Part shown: piece by piece, positions 1 through 5,441 of the stretch
Position numbering within the stretch: the stretch's first letter is position 1
Layout: every line of letters begins with the position of its first letter
Source of the DNA: a virus
DNA length: 43,793 nt
Direction: 5' to 3' (one strand)
IMG/VR virus record: IMGVR_UViG_3300046005_001312
Coordinates: 1-43,793 of that record
Notes under the pieces: generated by a model
The model's input: only the letters and a program-made list of their open reading frames with translations
Told to the model about the DNA's origin: nothing
The model's database searches: none
Translations under genes and position numbers: made by a program

Positions 1-392
1 GGGGCATCGGCGTGCATGGCCAGAAACTCGGCATTTGCCCGAAGCTCCACCCCGATGGACTTGATCCACTCGAAATACGTCGAGACCGACGTAACCCACG
101 ACCACCAGCAACCCACCGCCATCAAGCGGTTGCCCATGTCGATCTGTTGTTCGGTGGGTTTGTTGCCGGGGGCCTTCAATTCGCAAAAGATTGGCGCCTT
201 GCCTTCAACCAGTAGAAGCGTGTCCGGTGTTCCCGCGCGAACGCCCCGCGCCTTTTCCCGCATGTGCGAGAACTGGCCGGCGGCTTTGGAGCGATCGAAC
301 GCAAGGAACTCGTGCGGAGCCGATACCGCATCGCGCACGAAACGGACCAGCGCGACTTGCAGGATGTGTTCTCGGTTGATGGGTCTGGGCAC
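1..392 (-). CDS. VRR-NUC family nuclease, N-terminal part (gene continues at the other window end)
   Basis: This is a predicted virus-type replication-repair nuclease of the PD-(D/E)XK superfamily. In the family the domain cuts branched or structured DNA using a GxPD...ExK metal-binding core. Visible here are GTPD at residues 54-57, ELK at 71-73 and EQQ at 81-83. The GTG start at 392 shares one base with the upstream TAG stop. Joined through the 126-bp repeat to the frame ending at 43532, the protein is 174 residues, a normal size for stand-alone phage VRR-NUC proteins. A recombination or Holliday-junction role would fit a phage with a RecT-type protein but no obvious exonuclease; that role is inferred. 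Confidence 0.85.
   Translation of the reverse strand, partial: MPRPINREHILQVALVRFVRDAVSAPHEFLAFDRSKAAGQFSHMREKARGVRAGTPDTLLLVEGKAPIFCELKAPGNKPTEQQIDMGNRLMAVGCWWSWVTSVSTYFEWIKSIGVELRANAEFLAMHADA
4..129. repeat. Terminal direct repeat, left copy (contig circularisation overlap)
   Basis: These 126 bases recur identically in the same orientation at 43668-43793. The first three bases of the window (GGG) do not match the bases before the right copy (CCA). The VRR-NUC reading frame continues unbroken from one copy into the other, as expected if the molecule is circular or circularly permuted. The length is close to a 127-base assembly overlap, so I read this as an assembly join rather than a biological terminal repeat. 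That reading is inference. Confidence 0.9.
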
Positions 393-685
393 TAGTCTTT
401 GTCCTTACACGGCTGACACCTACGATTGAAAATCCCCTCAGACGGGAACGGGGCATCGCAGGTCAAGCACGGAATCATCGTCGTCGGCACCTTCACCGCG
501 AGGGGCTTCTGCAGATACTTCTTCTCCCCCTTCCGGAAATGCCGCCGCATCTGTTCATGGTTCCCCGGCGCCGGCTGGTCTGGATGTTCGGTGCACCATT
601 TGTTGTAGATGCGTTCCCATGATGTGCCTTCGTTGGCTTGGACAAAGGCGGCTAGGGCGGGGGTGATCCATAGGGCGCGGGGCAT
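392..685 (-). CDS. Small protein with C-terminal zinc-ribbon-like Cys motif
   Basis: This 97-residue protein is not recognised by name. The C-terminal third contains CLTC, then about 14 residues, then CQPC, a four-cysteine arrangement expected to bind zinc. The N-terminal half is rich in aromatic and basic residues and may contain a short helical DNA- or RNA-binding region. The ATG at 685 follows the previous stop by a few bases, and the TAG stop overlaps the VRR-NUC start by one base, so the two are probably translated together. Similar short proteins ending in a Cys4 knuckle are common in phage early operons; the function is unknown. Confidence 0.75.
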   Translation of the reverse strand: MPRALWITPALAAFVQANEGTSWERIYNKWCTEHPDQPAPGNHEQMRRHFRKGEKKYLQKPLAVKVPTTMIPCLTCDAPFPSEGIFNRRCQPCKDKD

Positions 686-688
686 GGC

Positions 689-931
689 TTAGGTGGCCTT
701 CCGATCGGGCCGCCCCGTCACATGCACCCGGATCGGATAGGCGTGCCCATATCCCCACCACACCCACGGATCGCGGCCCGTCCGTCGTGGTGACCGCATT
801 TCGGTCGGCATGTAGTCTCGCCAGTCATCCGCATCGTCAGGTCCGATGAACAGCGCGCTAGGACGCTCATCAACCGGAATGACCATGAGGACGGCTGCCG
901 CGTCGTCTGGTGTCATGCCGATGGCGTTCAC
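689..931 (-). CDS. Hypothetical 80-residue phage protein
   Basis: I place the start at the GTG at 931, which overlaps the TGA of the winged-helix gene by four bases (GTGA). An ATG at 916 is the alternative. The product is acidic in the middle and has a tryptophan-rich WVWWGYGHAYP stretch near its C-terminus. The frame is open for another 160 codons upstream, but that part reads as Arg/Pro/His-rich out-of-frame sequence under two real genes and is not protein-like. No family is recognised and no function is proposed. Confidence 0.6.
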   Translation of the reverse strand: MNAIGMTPDDAAAVLMVIPVDERPSALFIGPDDADDWRDYMPTEMRSPRRTGRDPWVWWGYGHAYPIRVHVTGRPDRKAT

Positions 932-1266
932 GTCGGCACCACCCGATGCGTCCCCGGCCCCATCTCCGCATCCAGCCGCACCCGCAAAGCCTCGGCCGTG
1001 CTGGGCTTGAGTGGCGCGCTCTGGCCGTCCTTCCACGCGACGCAAACAAGCGGCGGGGCGATGGCTTGGCGGCCTTGGAGCGTGATCCTGTAGACGCAGC
1101 GGCGGGTGGTGGAGATGTTGCGGGCGTGGCCGTTGGCGATGATGCGGGCCATGAGTTCGCGGGCGTTCTTGCCGCACATCCATCCACGCGTCTCGTCGAT
1201 CTCCTGAGGCGTCGCGCTGTCCACTGTGGCGAGGTAGGCGAGGGTGCGGCGCTGTAGGGGGGTCAT
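928..1266 (-). CDS. Winged-helix DNA-binding-like protein
   Basis: The ATG at 1266 overlaps the methyltransferase TGA by four bases. The product has 112 residues. The first 70 show the helix-helix-helix-wing pattern of winged-helix regulators: RRTLAYL, TPQEID, a recognition-like helix NARELMARIIANGH, then a wing strand ending YRITLQGRQAI. The remainder is less ordered. It probably regulates phage transcription or assists a replication protein; only the fold class is suggested by the sequence. A 4-base overlap at each end places it in the same leftward transcript as the methyltransferase. Confidence 0.7.
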   Translation of the reverse strand: MTPLQRRTLAYLATVDSATPQEIDETRGWMCGKNARELMARIIANGHARNISTTRRCVYRITLQGRQAIAPPLVCVAWKDGQSAPLKPSTAEALRVRLDAEMGPGTHRVVPT

Positions 1267-1931
1267 GCTTCCGGCTCCGCGAACAGGTCGACCAGCCGGG
1301 CTTCGGCGGGGTCCTCGGCAACGGGTGCGTGAACGAAAAGGTCTTTCTGGCGTTGCGCGGCTTCGATCCTGCGACATGCGATGCTGAAATAACGCTCTTC
1401 AATTTCGATCCCGACAAACCGACGGCCGAGGCGTGCGCAGGCTACGCCTGTGGTGCCGCTGCCCATGAAGGGGTCGAGGATAATGCGGGCGTTCGGGACG
1501 AATCCTAAGCACCATTCCATGAGCGCGACGGGCTTTTGTGTCGGGTGGCTTCTGTCTCTTACACCGACTTCATCCCCGACCTTCCCGCACCATTTTGCAG
1601 CGTTTCTATCCAGGGATGTCCATGCCAACTCCCCCGCTGCATAACTAGGCGGCATCGGGTGCTTATCCCAAAACAGAAAACACCGAGACGGCGGCAAGAG
1701 AAAATAATTCCCGCCCCAAATAATGCTTGGAACCTTTGGAAGATGTGAAAGATCAGCGGGAACGTCGTCCCAATCTTCGTCGGCCATTCGCAGGTTGCTG
1801 TGCGAACCACGCGCGGCCCTGATCCCATAAGGCGGGTCCGTCACCACCGCGTCCACCGCCCCAATCGTCGGCAGTATCTCGCGGCAGTCGCCCAACAGAA
1901 GCGTCGCATCCCCAATCGTTTCAACTCTCAC
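1263..1931 (-). CDS. DNA adenine/cytosine-N4 methyltransferase (N6_N4_Mtase family)
   Basis: This is an amino-methyltransferase using S-adenosylmethionine. The catalytic motif IV DPPYG is at residues 32-36 and the SAM-binding motif I DPFMGSGTTG at 153-162. That order (IV before I) is typical of beta-class enzymes. The HPTQKP motif near 129-134 is also typical of the family. I chose the GTG at 1931 because it follows a GGAG ribosome site by eight bases and gives the usual short N-terminus; a GTG at 2018 would add 29 non-conserved residues. No restriction enzyme lies alongside, so it probably protects phage DNA from host restriction. The target site cannot be read from sequence. Confidence 0.9.
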   Translation of the reverse strand: MRVETIGDATLLLGDCREILPTIGAVDAVVTDPPYGIRAARGSHSNLRMADEDWDDVPADLSHLPKVPSIIWGGNYFLLPPSRCFLFWDKHPMPPSYAAGELAWTSLDRNAAKWCGKVGDEVGVRDRSHPTQKPVALMEWCLGFVPNARIILDPFMGSGTTGVACARLGRRFVGIEIEERYFSIACRRIEAAQRQKDLFVHAPVAEDPAEARLVDLFAEPEA

Positions 1932-2004
1932 GGCTGGCACTCCGAAAATCCGCCGACCGAGCAAACCCGGCCGGCGTAGTTGATCGGGAGGAAACTGCGC
2001 GCAG

Positions 2005-2037
2005 ATAACCCCCTGCACGCGCGGGGATAAGGGACCG
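2005..2037. repeat. Solitary CRISPR-repeat-like sequence (type I-E-like core)
   Basis: In the 111-bp gap between two methyltransferase genes the minus strand reads ATCCCCGCGCGTGC followed by AGGGG and is preceded by CGGT. These are hallmarks of type I-E CRISPR repeats, which have a CCCC...GGGG stem and an ATAA/ATC side. There is no second copy one spacer length away, so it is not an array. A perfect 10-bp palindrome (1995-2004) lies beside it. Stem pairing is imperfect (four GC pairs, a mismatch, then wobble pairs). It may be a degenerate solitary repeat or chance in GC-rich DNA. Confidence 0.3.
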
Positions 2038-2042
2038 ACGCA

Positions 2043-2585
2043 TCACGGGTTCGCCTCAAAAAACGCTCGGGCAAATCCGGACGGCGTAACAGACCGCAAC
2101 GCGGCCCGGTCGGCAGATGGTGGCAACAGGTGCATCTTGCTGCCCTCGGTGGCGGCAACTGGCCGCTTCGTCGAGCACTTGAACCGCCCCCATAGCTGCG
2201 TCCGTTTCGTGTAAGGATCGCCGTATTCGCACGGATCAAACGCCATGATCGGGTCCCCGAGATAAACCCGGAGGCGGCCGACTGGATTTTCCAGCACCCA
2301 CCATTGCGGAGAATGGACTGCGATGATCCTCATGCAGGCGTCCACCACGGCCAGACCCTCAAGGACGGCGCCTTCTCCCTTGCCATCCCACCACCTGGCA
2401 CCGCTCGACGCAAAATGCGTGCATGGGGGCGCGGCAAGAATGCCACGAACAGGAAAGGGCAGGGCACGGAACAGGCGCACATCGTCGCCGTTCCTAAGGT
2501 CTACCTGCACCACGTCATAGCCGGCTTGGCGATACGGTGCGGACCATGATCCGGTGTAGTCGCACAGGGATAGGATCGTCATCAT
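2043..2585 (-). CDS. C5-cytosine methyltransferase-like protein
   Basis: This 180-residue protein carries the PPC motif (residues 53-55, in AAPPCTHFASSG) with the catalytic cysteine of C5-cytosine methyltransferases, and ENP (99-101) as motif VI. An N-terminal SAM-binding pattern is also visible (LSLCDYTG, then VVQVDLRNGDD). It is about half the length of full enzymes and lacks an evident target-recognition domain; short phage versions like this are common. The ATG at 2585 overlaps the TGA of the upstream 50-residue gene by four bases. A protective or DNA-modifying role is likely. Base modification other than plain methylation cannot be excluded. Confidence 0.8.
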   Translation of the reverse strand: MMTILSLCDYTGSWSAPYRQAGYDVVQVDLRNGDDVRLFRALPFPVRGILAAPPCTHFASSGARWWDGKGEGAVLEGLAVVDACMRIIAVHSPQWWVLENPVGRLRVYLGDPIMAFDPCEYGDPYTKRTQLWGRFKCSTKRPVAATEGSKMHLLPPSADRAALRSVTPSGFARAFFEANP

Positions 2586-2734
2586 CGCGGCGCATCCTGT
2601 GATAAGATCGACCGACGCGCGTTCCGGAGAACGGAACCGCCCGCGCCGGCCGTAGCCGGGTCCCGAGTCCACTTACAACGGGCGTCCAGTGCCGAAGCCT
2701 GGAACACGGTGTTTGCGACATCCCGGCTATTCAT
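2582..2734 (-). CDS. 50-residue hypothetical protein
   Basis: This short gene is defined by its overlaps: its ATG at 2734 shares four bases with the HTH gene upstream and its TGA shares four bases with the cytosine methyltransferase downstream. The product begins MNSRDVANTVFQAS and is basic near the C-terminus. No family is recognised. The double overlap suggests a translated link in the leftward early transcript, although the sequence itself is not strongly protein-like. Confidence 0.5.
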   Translation of the reverse strand: MNSRDVANTVFQASALDARCKWTRDPATAGAGGSVLRNARRSILSQDAPR

Positions 2735-2913
2735 GCCGCGCGCGCCTTCTTGGCCTGCGCACGGGTGCACCATTCGTGAAGCGTCGAAATCGGTATGCCG
2801 GTGCTCTTGGCGATCGCAGCGTAGGTCATCCCGGAAGCGCGCATCCGAGCGACACGGGTCCGCTGCGACACGGTCCGGACGCGCGGCCAGTAGAGGGCGG
2901 AAACGGTGATCAC
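2731..2913 (-). CDS. Small helix-turn-helix protein (resolvase/transposase-type HTH)
   Basis: This 60-residue protein has residues 15-50 resembling the HTH of transposases and resolvases: RVARMRASGMTYAAIAK, then TGIPISTLHEWC. The YAAIAK helix and the STLHEW recognition helix are clear. The GTG at 2913 overlaps the stop of the 25-residue membrane peptide gene by four bases (GTGA), and its own TGA overlaps the next ATG. It probably binds DNA as a small regulator; the target is not known. Confidence 0.7.
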   Translation of the reverse strand: MITVSALYWPRVRTVSQRTRVARMRASGMTYAAIAKSTGIPISTLHEWCTRAQAKKARAA

Positions 2914-2987
2914 AGCGCCAGGCACGCGACGAACAGCGCGCCGATGCCGAGGGACCCGAGCGCCGCGAGGATGGCGTTGAAGATCAT
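2910..2987 (-). CDS. 25-residue single-span membrane micro-protein
   Basis: This very short frame has an ATG at 2987 overlapping the repressor TGA by four bases and a TGA at 2910 overlapping the HTH GTG by four bases. The product, starting MIFNAILAALGSLGIG, is almost wholly hydrophobic and long enough for one membrane helix. The dual overlap argues for real translation by coupling. A role in superinfection exclusion or membrane signalling is possible but unproven. It is the first gene after the repressor in the leftward transcript. Confidence 0.6.
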   Translation of the reverse strand: MIFNAILAALGSLGIGALFVACLAL

Positions 2988-3199
2988 GCCGCGGCGTCCT
3001 GGCTGGCGACGGCGGGTATATCAATCCAGTCATTCGGCATAACCTGCCCCCCTGTAATTTCCGCGATCCGCGCCAGCATATCCCGCGCCGGCATTGATCC
3101 AGCCTCCCACCGCGCCACGGTCGATTGCGTGACGGATAGCTCAGCAGCCAGGTCGGCTTGCGTGATCCCTCGGCTGTCTCGGTATGCGGCGATGTTCAT
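2984..3199 (-). CDS. Cro/C1-type HTH repressor
   Basis: This 71-residue XRE-family DNA-binding protein has its HTH at residues 10-38: RGITQADLAAELSVTQSTVARWEAG, a textbook pattern. I take the ATG at 3199; the longer upstream frame is not protein-like and crosses the control region. No clear ribosome site precedes it, so translation may be weak. It faces the rightward early genes across a region with two 15-bp palindromes. It probably represses the rightward promoter and perhaps its own, like Cro. There is no larger CI-like protein and no integrase, so a lysogeny switch is not demonstrated. Confidence 0.85.
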   Translation of the reverse strand: MNIAAYRDSRGITQADLAAELSVTQSTVARWEAGSMPARDMLARIAEITGGQVMPNDWIDIPAVASQDAAA

Positions 3200-3244
3200 G
3201 TCGGGAACGTGCCACGCGGCGGCGAATTCGGTCAATGGATAAAT

Positions 3245-3259
3245 ATGCAATCGGCGCAT
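3245..3259. promoter_or_regulatory. Putative operator O1 (ATGC-N7-GCAT)
   Basis: The sequence ATGCAATCGGCGCAT has inverted ATGC/GCAT ends with a 7-bp centre. The same pattern recurs at 3280-3294, 35 bp away. It is probably a binding site for the adjacent Cro-like repressor; this is inferred from symmetry and position. Confidence 0.5.
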
Positions 3260-3269
3260 GATGTATGAC

Positions 3270-3297
3270 TTGCGTGGCAATGCGCGGCGTGCATAAT
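3270..3297 (+). promoter_or_regulatory. Putative rightward early promoter
   Basis: TTGCGT (3270-3275) and CATAAT (3292-3297) are separated by 16 bp, a fair match to a sigma-70 promoter. It lies upstream of the first rightward gene at 3329, and the O2 palindrome overlaps its -10 box. I see no equally clear leftward promoter for the repressor operon. Confidence 0.5.
3280..3294. promoter_or_regulatory. Putative operator O2 (ATGC-N7-GCAT)
   Basis: The sequence ATGCGCGGCGTGCAT matches the O1 pattern and runs into the -10 region of the rightward promoter. Repressor bound here would block that promoter. Confidence 0.5.
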
Positions 3298-3300
3298 CCC

Positions 3301-3318
3301 CCCATCGAAACCGATGGG
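3301..3318 (+). other. 5' leader hairpin of the early transcript
   Basis: CCCATCG and CGATGGG form a perfect 7-bp stem with an AAAC loop just downstream of the rightward promoter and 10 bases before the first ATG. There is no T run, so it is more likely a transcript-stabilising or translation-controlling leader than a terminator. Confidence 0.5.
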
Positions 3319-3328
3319 AACCGCCGAC

Positions 3329-3493
3329 ATGACCTGGACCCCCGCCGATATCCTCCCCACCGACCACCCGAACGACACGCACCCGCCGATGGACCTGATC
3401 CGCGCGCTGTCCGGTCCCGCCGTTCCCGAGCCGCCGCTGGTGGAGTTCGTGGCGCTGGATGACGTGCCGGGCTGGATTGTGGAGGTTTGGTGA
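3329..3493 (+). CDS. 54-residue hypothetical protein, first rightward gene
   Basis: This is the first gene after the rightward promoter. The ATG at 3329 follows a leader hairpin with no clear ribosome site. The product begins MTWTPADILPTDHPND and is acidic and proline-rich, with a conserved-looking end VPGWIVEVW. Its TGA overlaps the next ATG by one base. No family is recognised. As the first early gene it may act on the host, but that is only positional inference. Confidence 0.6.
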   Translation: MTWTPADILPTDHPNDTHPPMDLIRALSGPAVPEPPLVEFVALDDVPGWIVEVW

Positions 3494-3798
3494 TGCCCCC
3501 GTATCCAGATGGGTTCGACGGCCCTGCCTTCGACGCCCGCTACGGCACGTCGGACGAACCGCCGCCGCCCGTGATCCGCGCTCCGATCGGCTGGGAGTGC
3601 ATCACGGACACGCCCGCCGACGACACACAGACGACGGTTGGGCTGGTGTGGGACGGTGCATACGGCGCGTTCTTCCTCGACGTGTGCGAGCGGAAGATGG
3701 GCCGGCGGGCTGATGACAACCTGGAAATCATGCTGTCCCGCGACGGCCTGCGCCGGCTGGTGGAGCTTGGCACGCGGATGTTGGGGGATCGGACGTGA
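3493..3798 (+). CDS. Hypothetical 101-residue early protein
   Basis: The ATG at 3493 lies directly on the preceding TGA (TGATG), which I prefer to the TTG and GTG codons just upstream. The product has a proline-rich N-terminus, a beta-rich middle (GLVWDGAYGAFFLDV) and an amphipathic C-terminal helix (LRRLVELGTRML). It is not recognised. Its end overlaps the next gene by four bases. Confidence 0.65.
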   Translation: MPPYPDGFDGPAFDARYGTSDEPPPPVIRAPIGWECITDTPADDTQTTVGLVWDGAYGAFFLDVCERKMGRRADDNLEIMLSRDGLRRLVELGTRMLGDRT

Positions 3799-4031
3799 GC
3801 GACCTCCCCGGCCACGACCAGAGCAAGGTCCGAGGATTCACCAGCCCCACCCTGTCCGGCCTGCTGTCCAACAACGCGCCGCTCCCCGACCAACTCCGCA
3901 CCGCGTCGGAGCAGTTGCGCGGGATGCTCATGGCCGGGGAGTTGGACGCGTTGTCGGAGGACACGCGGCTGGTGTTCGTGGCGCTGGCGATGTTGCTGAA
4001 CGGGGCTGCGGTTCGGGTGGGTGAGCGGTGA
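3795..4031 (+). CDS. Hypothetical 78-residue early protein
   Basis: The GTG at 3795 overlaps the previous TGA by four bases. The product is mainly helical, with a disordered start and a C-terminal hydrophobic helix (LVFVALAMLLNGAAV) that could pack in a helical bundle or touch the membrane. No family is recognised. It is coupled to the next gene by another GTGA overlap. Confidence 0.65.
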   Translation: MSDLPGHDQSKVRGFTSPTLSGLLSNNAPLPDQLRTASEQLRGMLMAGELDALSEDTRLVFVALAMLLNGAAVRVGER

Positions 4032-4198
4032 ACGAATATCTGCGAGCCAAATCTGCCCTAGAAGCCGCCACGTCCGAATCCGATCTGGACGCGGTGTTTC
4101 TCGGGATCAGGTGGGGGTTGGTGGATGCAAACGTGCCAGGTCTGACGGTTGTGTATTTGACCGTTAAGGCGCGGCTTTCTCGGGATGATGGGAAATAA
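4028..4198 (+). CDS. 56-residue hypothetical protein
   Basis: This short gene starts at the GTG at 4028, overlapping the previous TGA by four bases, and ends in TAA at 4198, four bases before the next ATG. The product begins MNEYLRAKSALEAATSESD and looks helical (SALEAATSESDLDAVF), followed by a short beta segment (LTVVYLTVKA). It is not recognised; the reading frame is supported by overlap and spacing only. Confidence 0.55.
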   Translation: MNEYLRAKSALEAATSESDLDAVFLGIRWGLVDANVPGLTVVYLTVKARLSRDDGK

Positions 4199-4202
4199 TA
4201 CG

Positions 4203-5009
4203 ATGGCAACGAAACCGACGACGACCGAAGAAATCTCAGTTTTGGAAATCAGCGAGGGCATGGTCACGTTTTGCGTGATCGGCAATTCTCCGCTGATCTT
4301 CAACCGCATGGCCGAAAAGGCAAAGCGGGAATTGTTGATGCCAAAGGGACGCAAAAGCACCGCCGACCGCGCGGCCAGCCTCAAGCACAATCCGACGGAG
4401 GAATACCGCAACAGCGTGTATCGCAACGTCGGTGATGCAACGAAAACGCGGCTGAAACTGCCTGCCCCTGCGTTCAAGGGTGCGATGGCGACGGCGGCGT
4501 TGGATTTGCCGGGGACGAAGAAGTCTGAAATCGGCCGGCTCGTGTGGGTGCAAGGGGAATACGTCGATGTATACGGCATTCCCAAGTTGCTCATGTCGGT
4601 TGTGCGATCGGCGGATATCAACAAGACGCCGGACATTCGCACCCGCGCCATTGTCGCGGAATGGGCCTGCTCCGTCACGATCCGGTTTGTAAAGCCCAAG
4701 CTGCAAGCCAAGGCGATTGGGAACCTGATGGCAGCAGCTGGCATTACGGCGGGCGTTGGCGACTTCCGGCAGGAAAAAGGCAAGGGGTCGTTCGGGCAGT
4801 TTCGGCTTGTGGAAGCGACTGATCCCGACTTTCTACGGATTATTTCGGAAGGCGGGCGCGAGGCGCAAGACGCCGGCCTCGAAGCGTGCGAACCGTATGA
4901 TTGGGATACGGAAGAACTGTTTGACTGGTTTACGAAGGAGCTGGCCAAGCAGGACGACGACAAGGCGCCGGCGAATGATACGGCAACACGCAAGCGCAAA
5001 GCGGCGTGA
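4203..5009 (+). CDS. RAMP-like phage protein of unknown function
   Basis: This 268-residue protein belongs to a type I have seen in phages near recombination genes, without an assigned function. It starts at the ATG at 4203; two in-frame codons upstream lie inside the preceding gene. Notable parts are IGNSPLIFNRMAEKAKRELL near the N-terminus, an LPAPAFKGAMATAALD segment, and a glycine-rich GVGDFRQEKGKGSFGQFRLV stretch near residues 185-204. The last resembles in style the glycine loop of RAMP/Cas7-fold proteins, which suggests RNA or single-stranded nucleic-acid binding; this is inference from pattern only. The C-terminus is acidic, then basic and disordered. It lies directly before the G-rich pentamer stretch. 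Confidence 0.7.
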   Translation: MATKPTTTEEISVLEISEGMVTFCVIGNSPLIFNRMAEKAKRELLMPKGRKSTADRAASLKHNPTEEYRNSVYRNVGDATKTRLKLPAPAFKGAMATAALDLPGTKKSEIGRLVWVQGEYVDVYGIPKLLMSVVRSADINKTPDIRTRAIVAEWACSVTIRFVKPKLQAKAIGNLMAAAGITAGVGDFRQEKGKGSFGQFRLVEATDPDFLRIISEGGREAQDAGLEACEPYDWDTEELFDWFTKELAKQDDDKAPANDTATRKRKAA

Positions 5010-5039
5010 GAGTGGATGTCACGGAATGGCGGTCATGGA

Positions 5040-5345
5040 TTGATATGGCGTGGCGTGGCATGGCAGGGCGCGGTGCATCATGGCATGGCGGTCAAGGGGT
5101 GGCATCGCATGGCTCGGCGAGACAAGCCGGTCGTGGAATGGCGCGGCCCGGCCGGGCACGGTCGGACACGGCAAGCCGATACGGTCGAGGGAAGACACGG
5201 CGGCGCAAGGTCCGTCGAGGCATGGCCGGGCGGTCGAGGTAGTCATGGGACGGCGCGGCCGGGCAAGCCCTGGCGGTCCTGGCCTGGCGCGGCCGGGCGG
5301 GGTCTGGCGTTGCCGGATCTGGCCGGTCAGGGCGGTCTAGGCGGG
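5040..5345 (+). repeat. G-rich pentamer-periodic repeat stretch without a credible gene
   Basis: The interval 5010-5441 has no convincing gene. From about 5040 to 5345 the plus strand is a run of degenerate five-base units of the TGGCG/TGGCA/CGGCC/GGGCA type. It starts almost perfect (ATGGC, GTGGC, GTGGC, ATGGC) and decays rightward. Long stretches of all three plus frames, and of the minus strand, lack stops, and translations are low-complexity Arg/Gly/Ala/Trp text, so the open frames come from the repeat itself. Possible roles are RNA structure, R-loop formation, or a site for recombination or protein loading. It lies between the RAMP-like gene and the RecT block. Confidence 0.8.
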
Positions 5346-5400
5346 GCGTGTTGCGGATAGGCGATGCCCTGCACGGCTGGGTGGCCAAGCCACCAAAACC

Positions 5401-5422
5401 GGCGGGGGAGCAATCCCCCGCC
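5401..5422 (+). other. Leader hairpin before the 155-residue gene
   Basis: GGCGGGGG and CCCCCGCC form a perfect 8-bp stem with an AGCAAT loop, 19 bases before the ATG at 5442. A GAAGGAA ribosome site lies in between. There is no T tract. Similar GC-only hairpins precede the genes at 9825 and 39178. Confidence 0.6.
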
Positions 5423-5441
5423 ACCTTTGAAGGAATACACA

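Noticed and set aside
932-1417. N-terminal two thirds of the 242-codon minus frame ending at 689
   Set aside because: It is an out-of-frame Arg/Pro/His-rich shadow of the winged-helix and methyltransferase genes; only the part from 931 down is kept.
1995-2037. CRISPR array
   Set aside because: Only one repeat-like unit; no second copy at a spacer distance, so only a solitary element is reported.
1928-2239. 103-codon minus frame ending with a GTGA overlap at 1928
   Set aside because: Shadow of the cytosine methyltransferase with Arg/Cys-rich text; the overlap is coincidental.
5006-5360. Three overlapping plus-strand open frames (78, 114, 96 codons) and minus-strand frames in the pentamer tract
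   Set aside because: Long stretches lack stops in all plus frames and on the opposite strand because of the repeat; products are low-complexity Arg/Gly/His/Trp text with no ribosome site.
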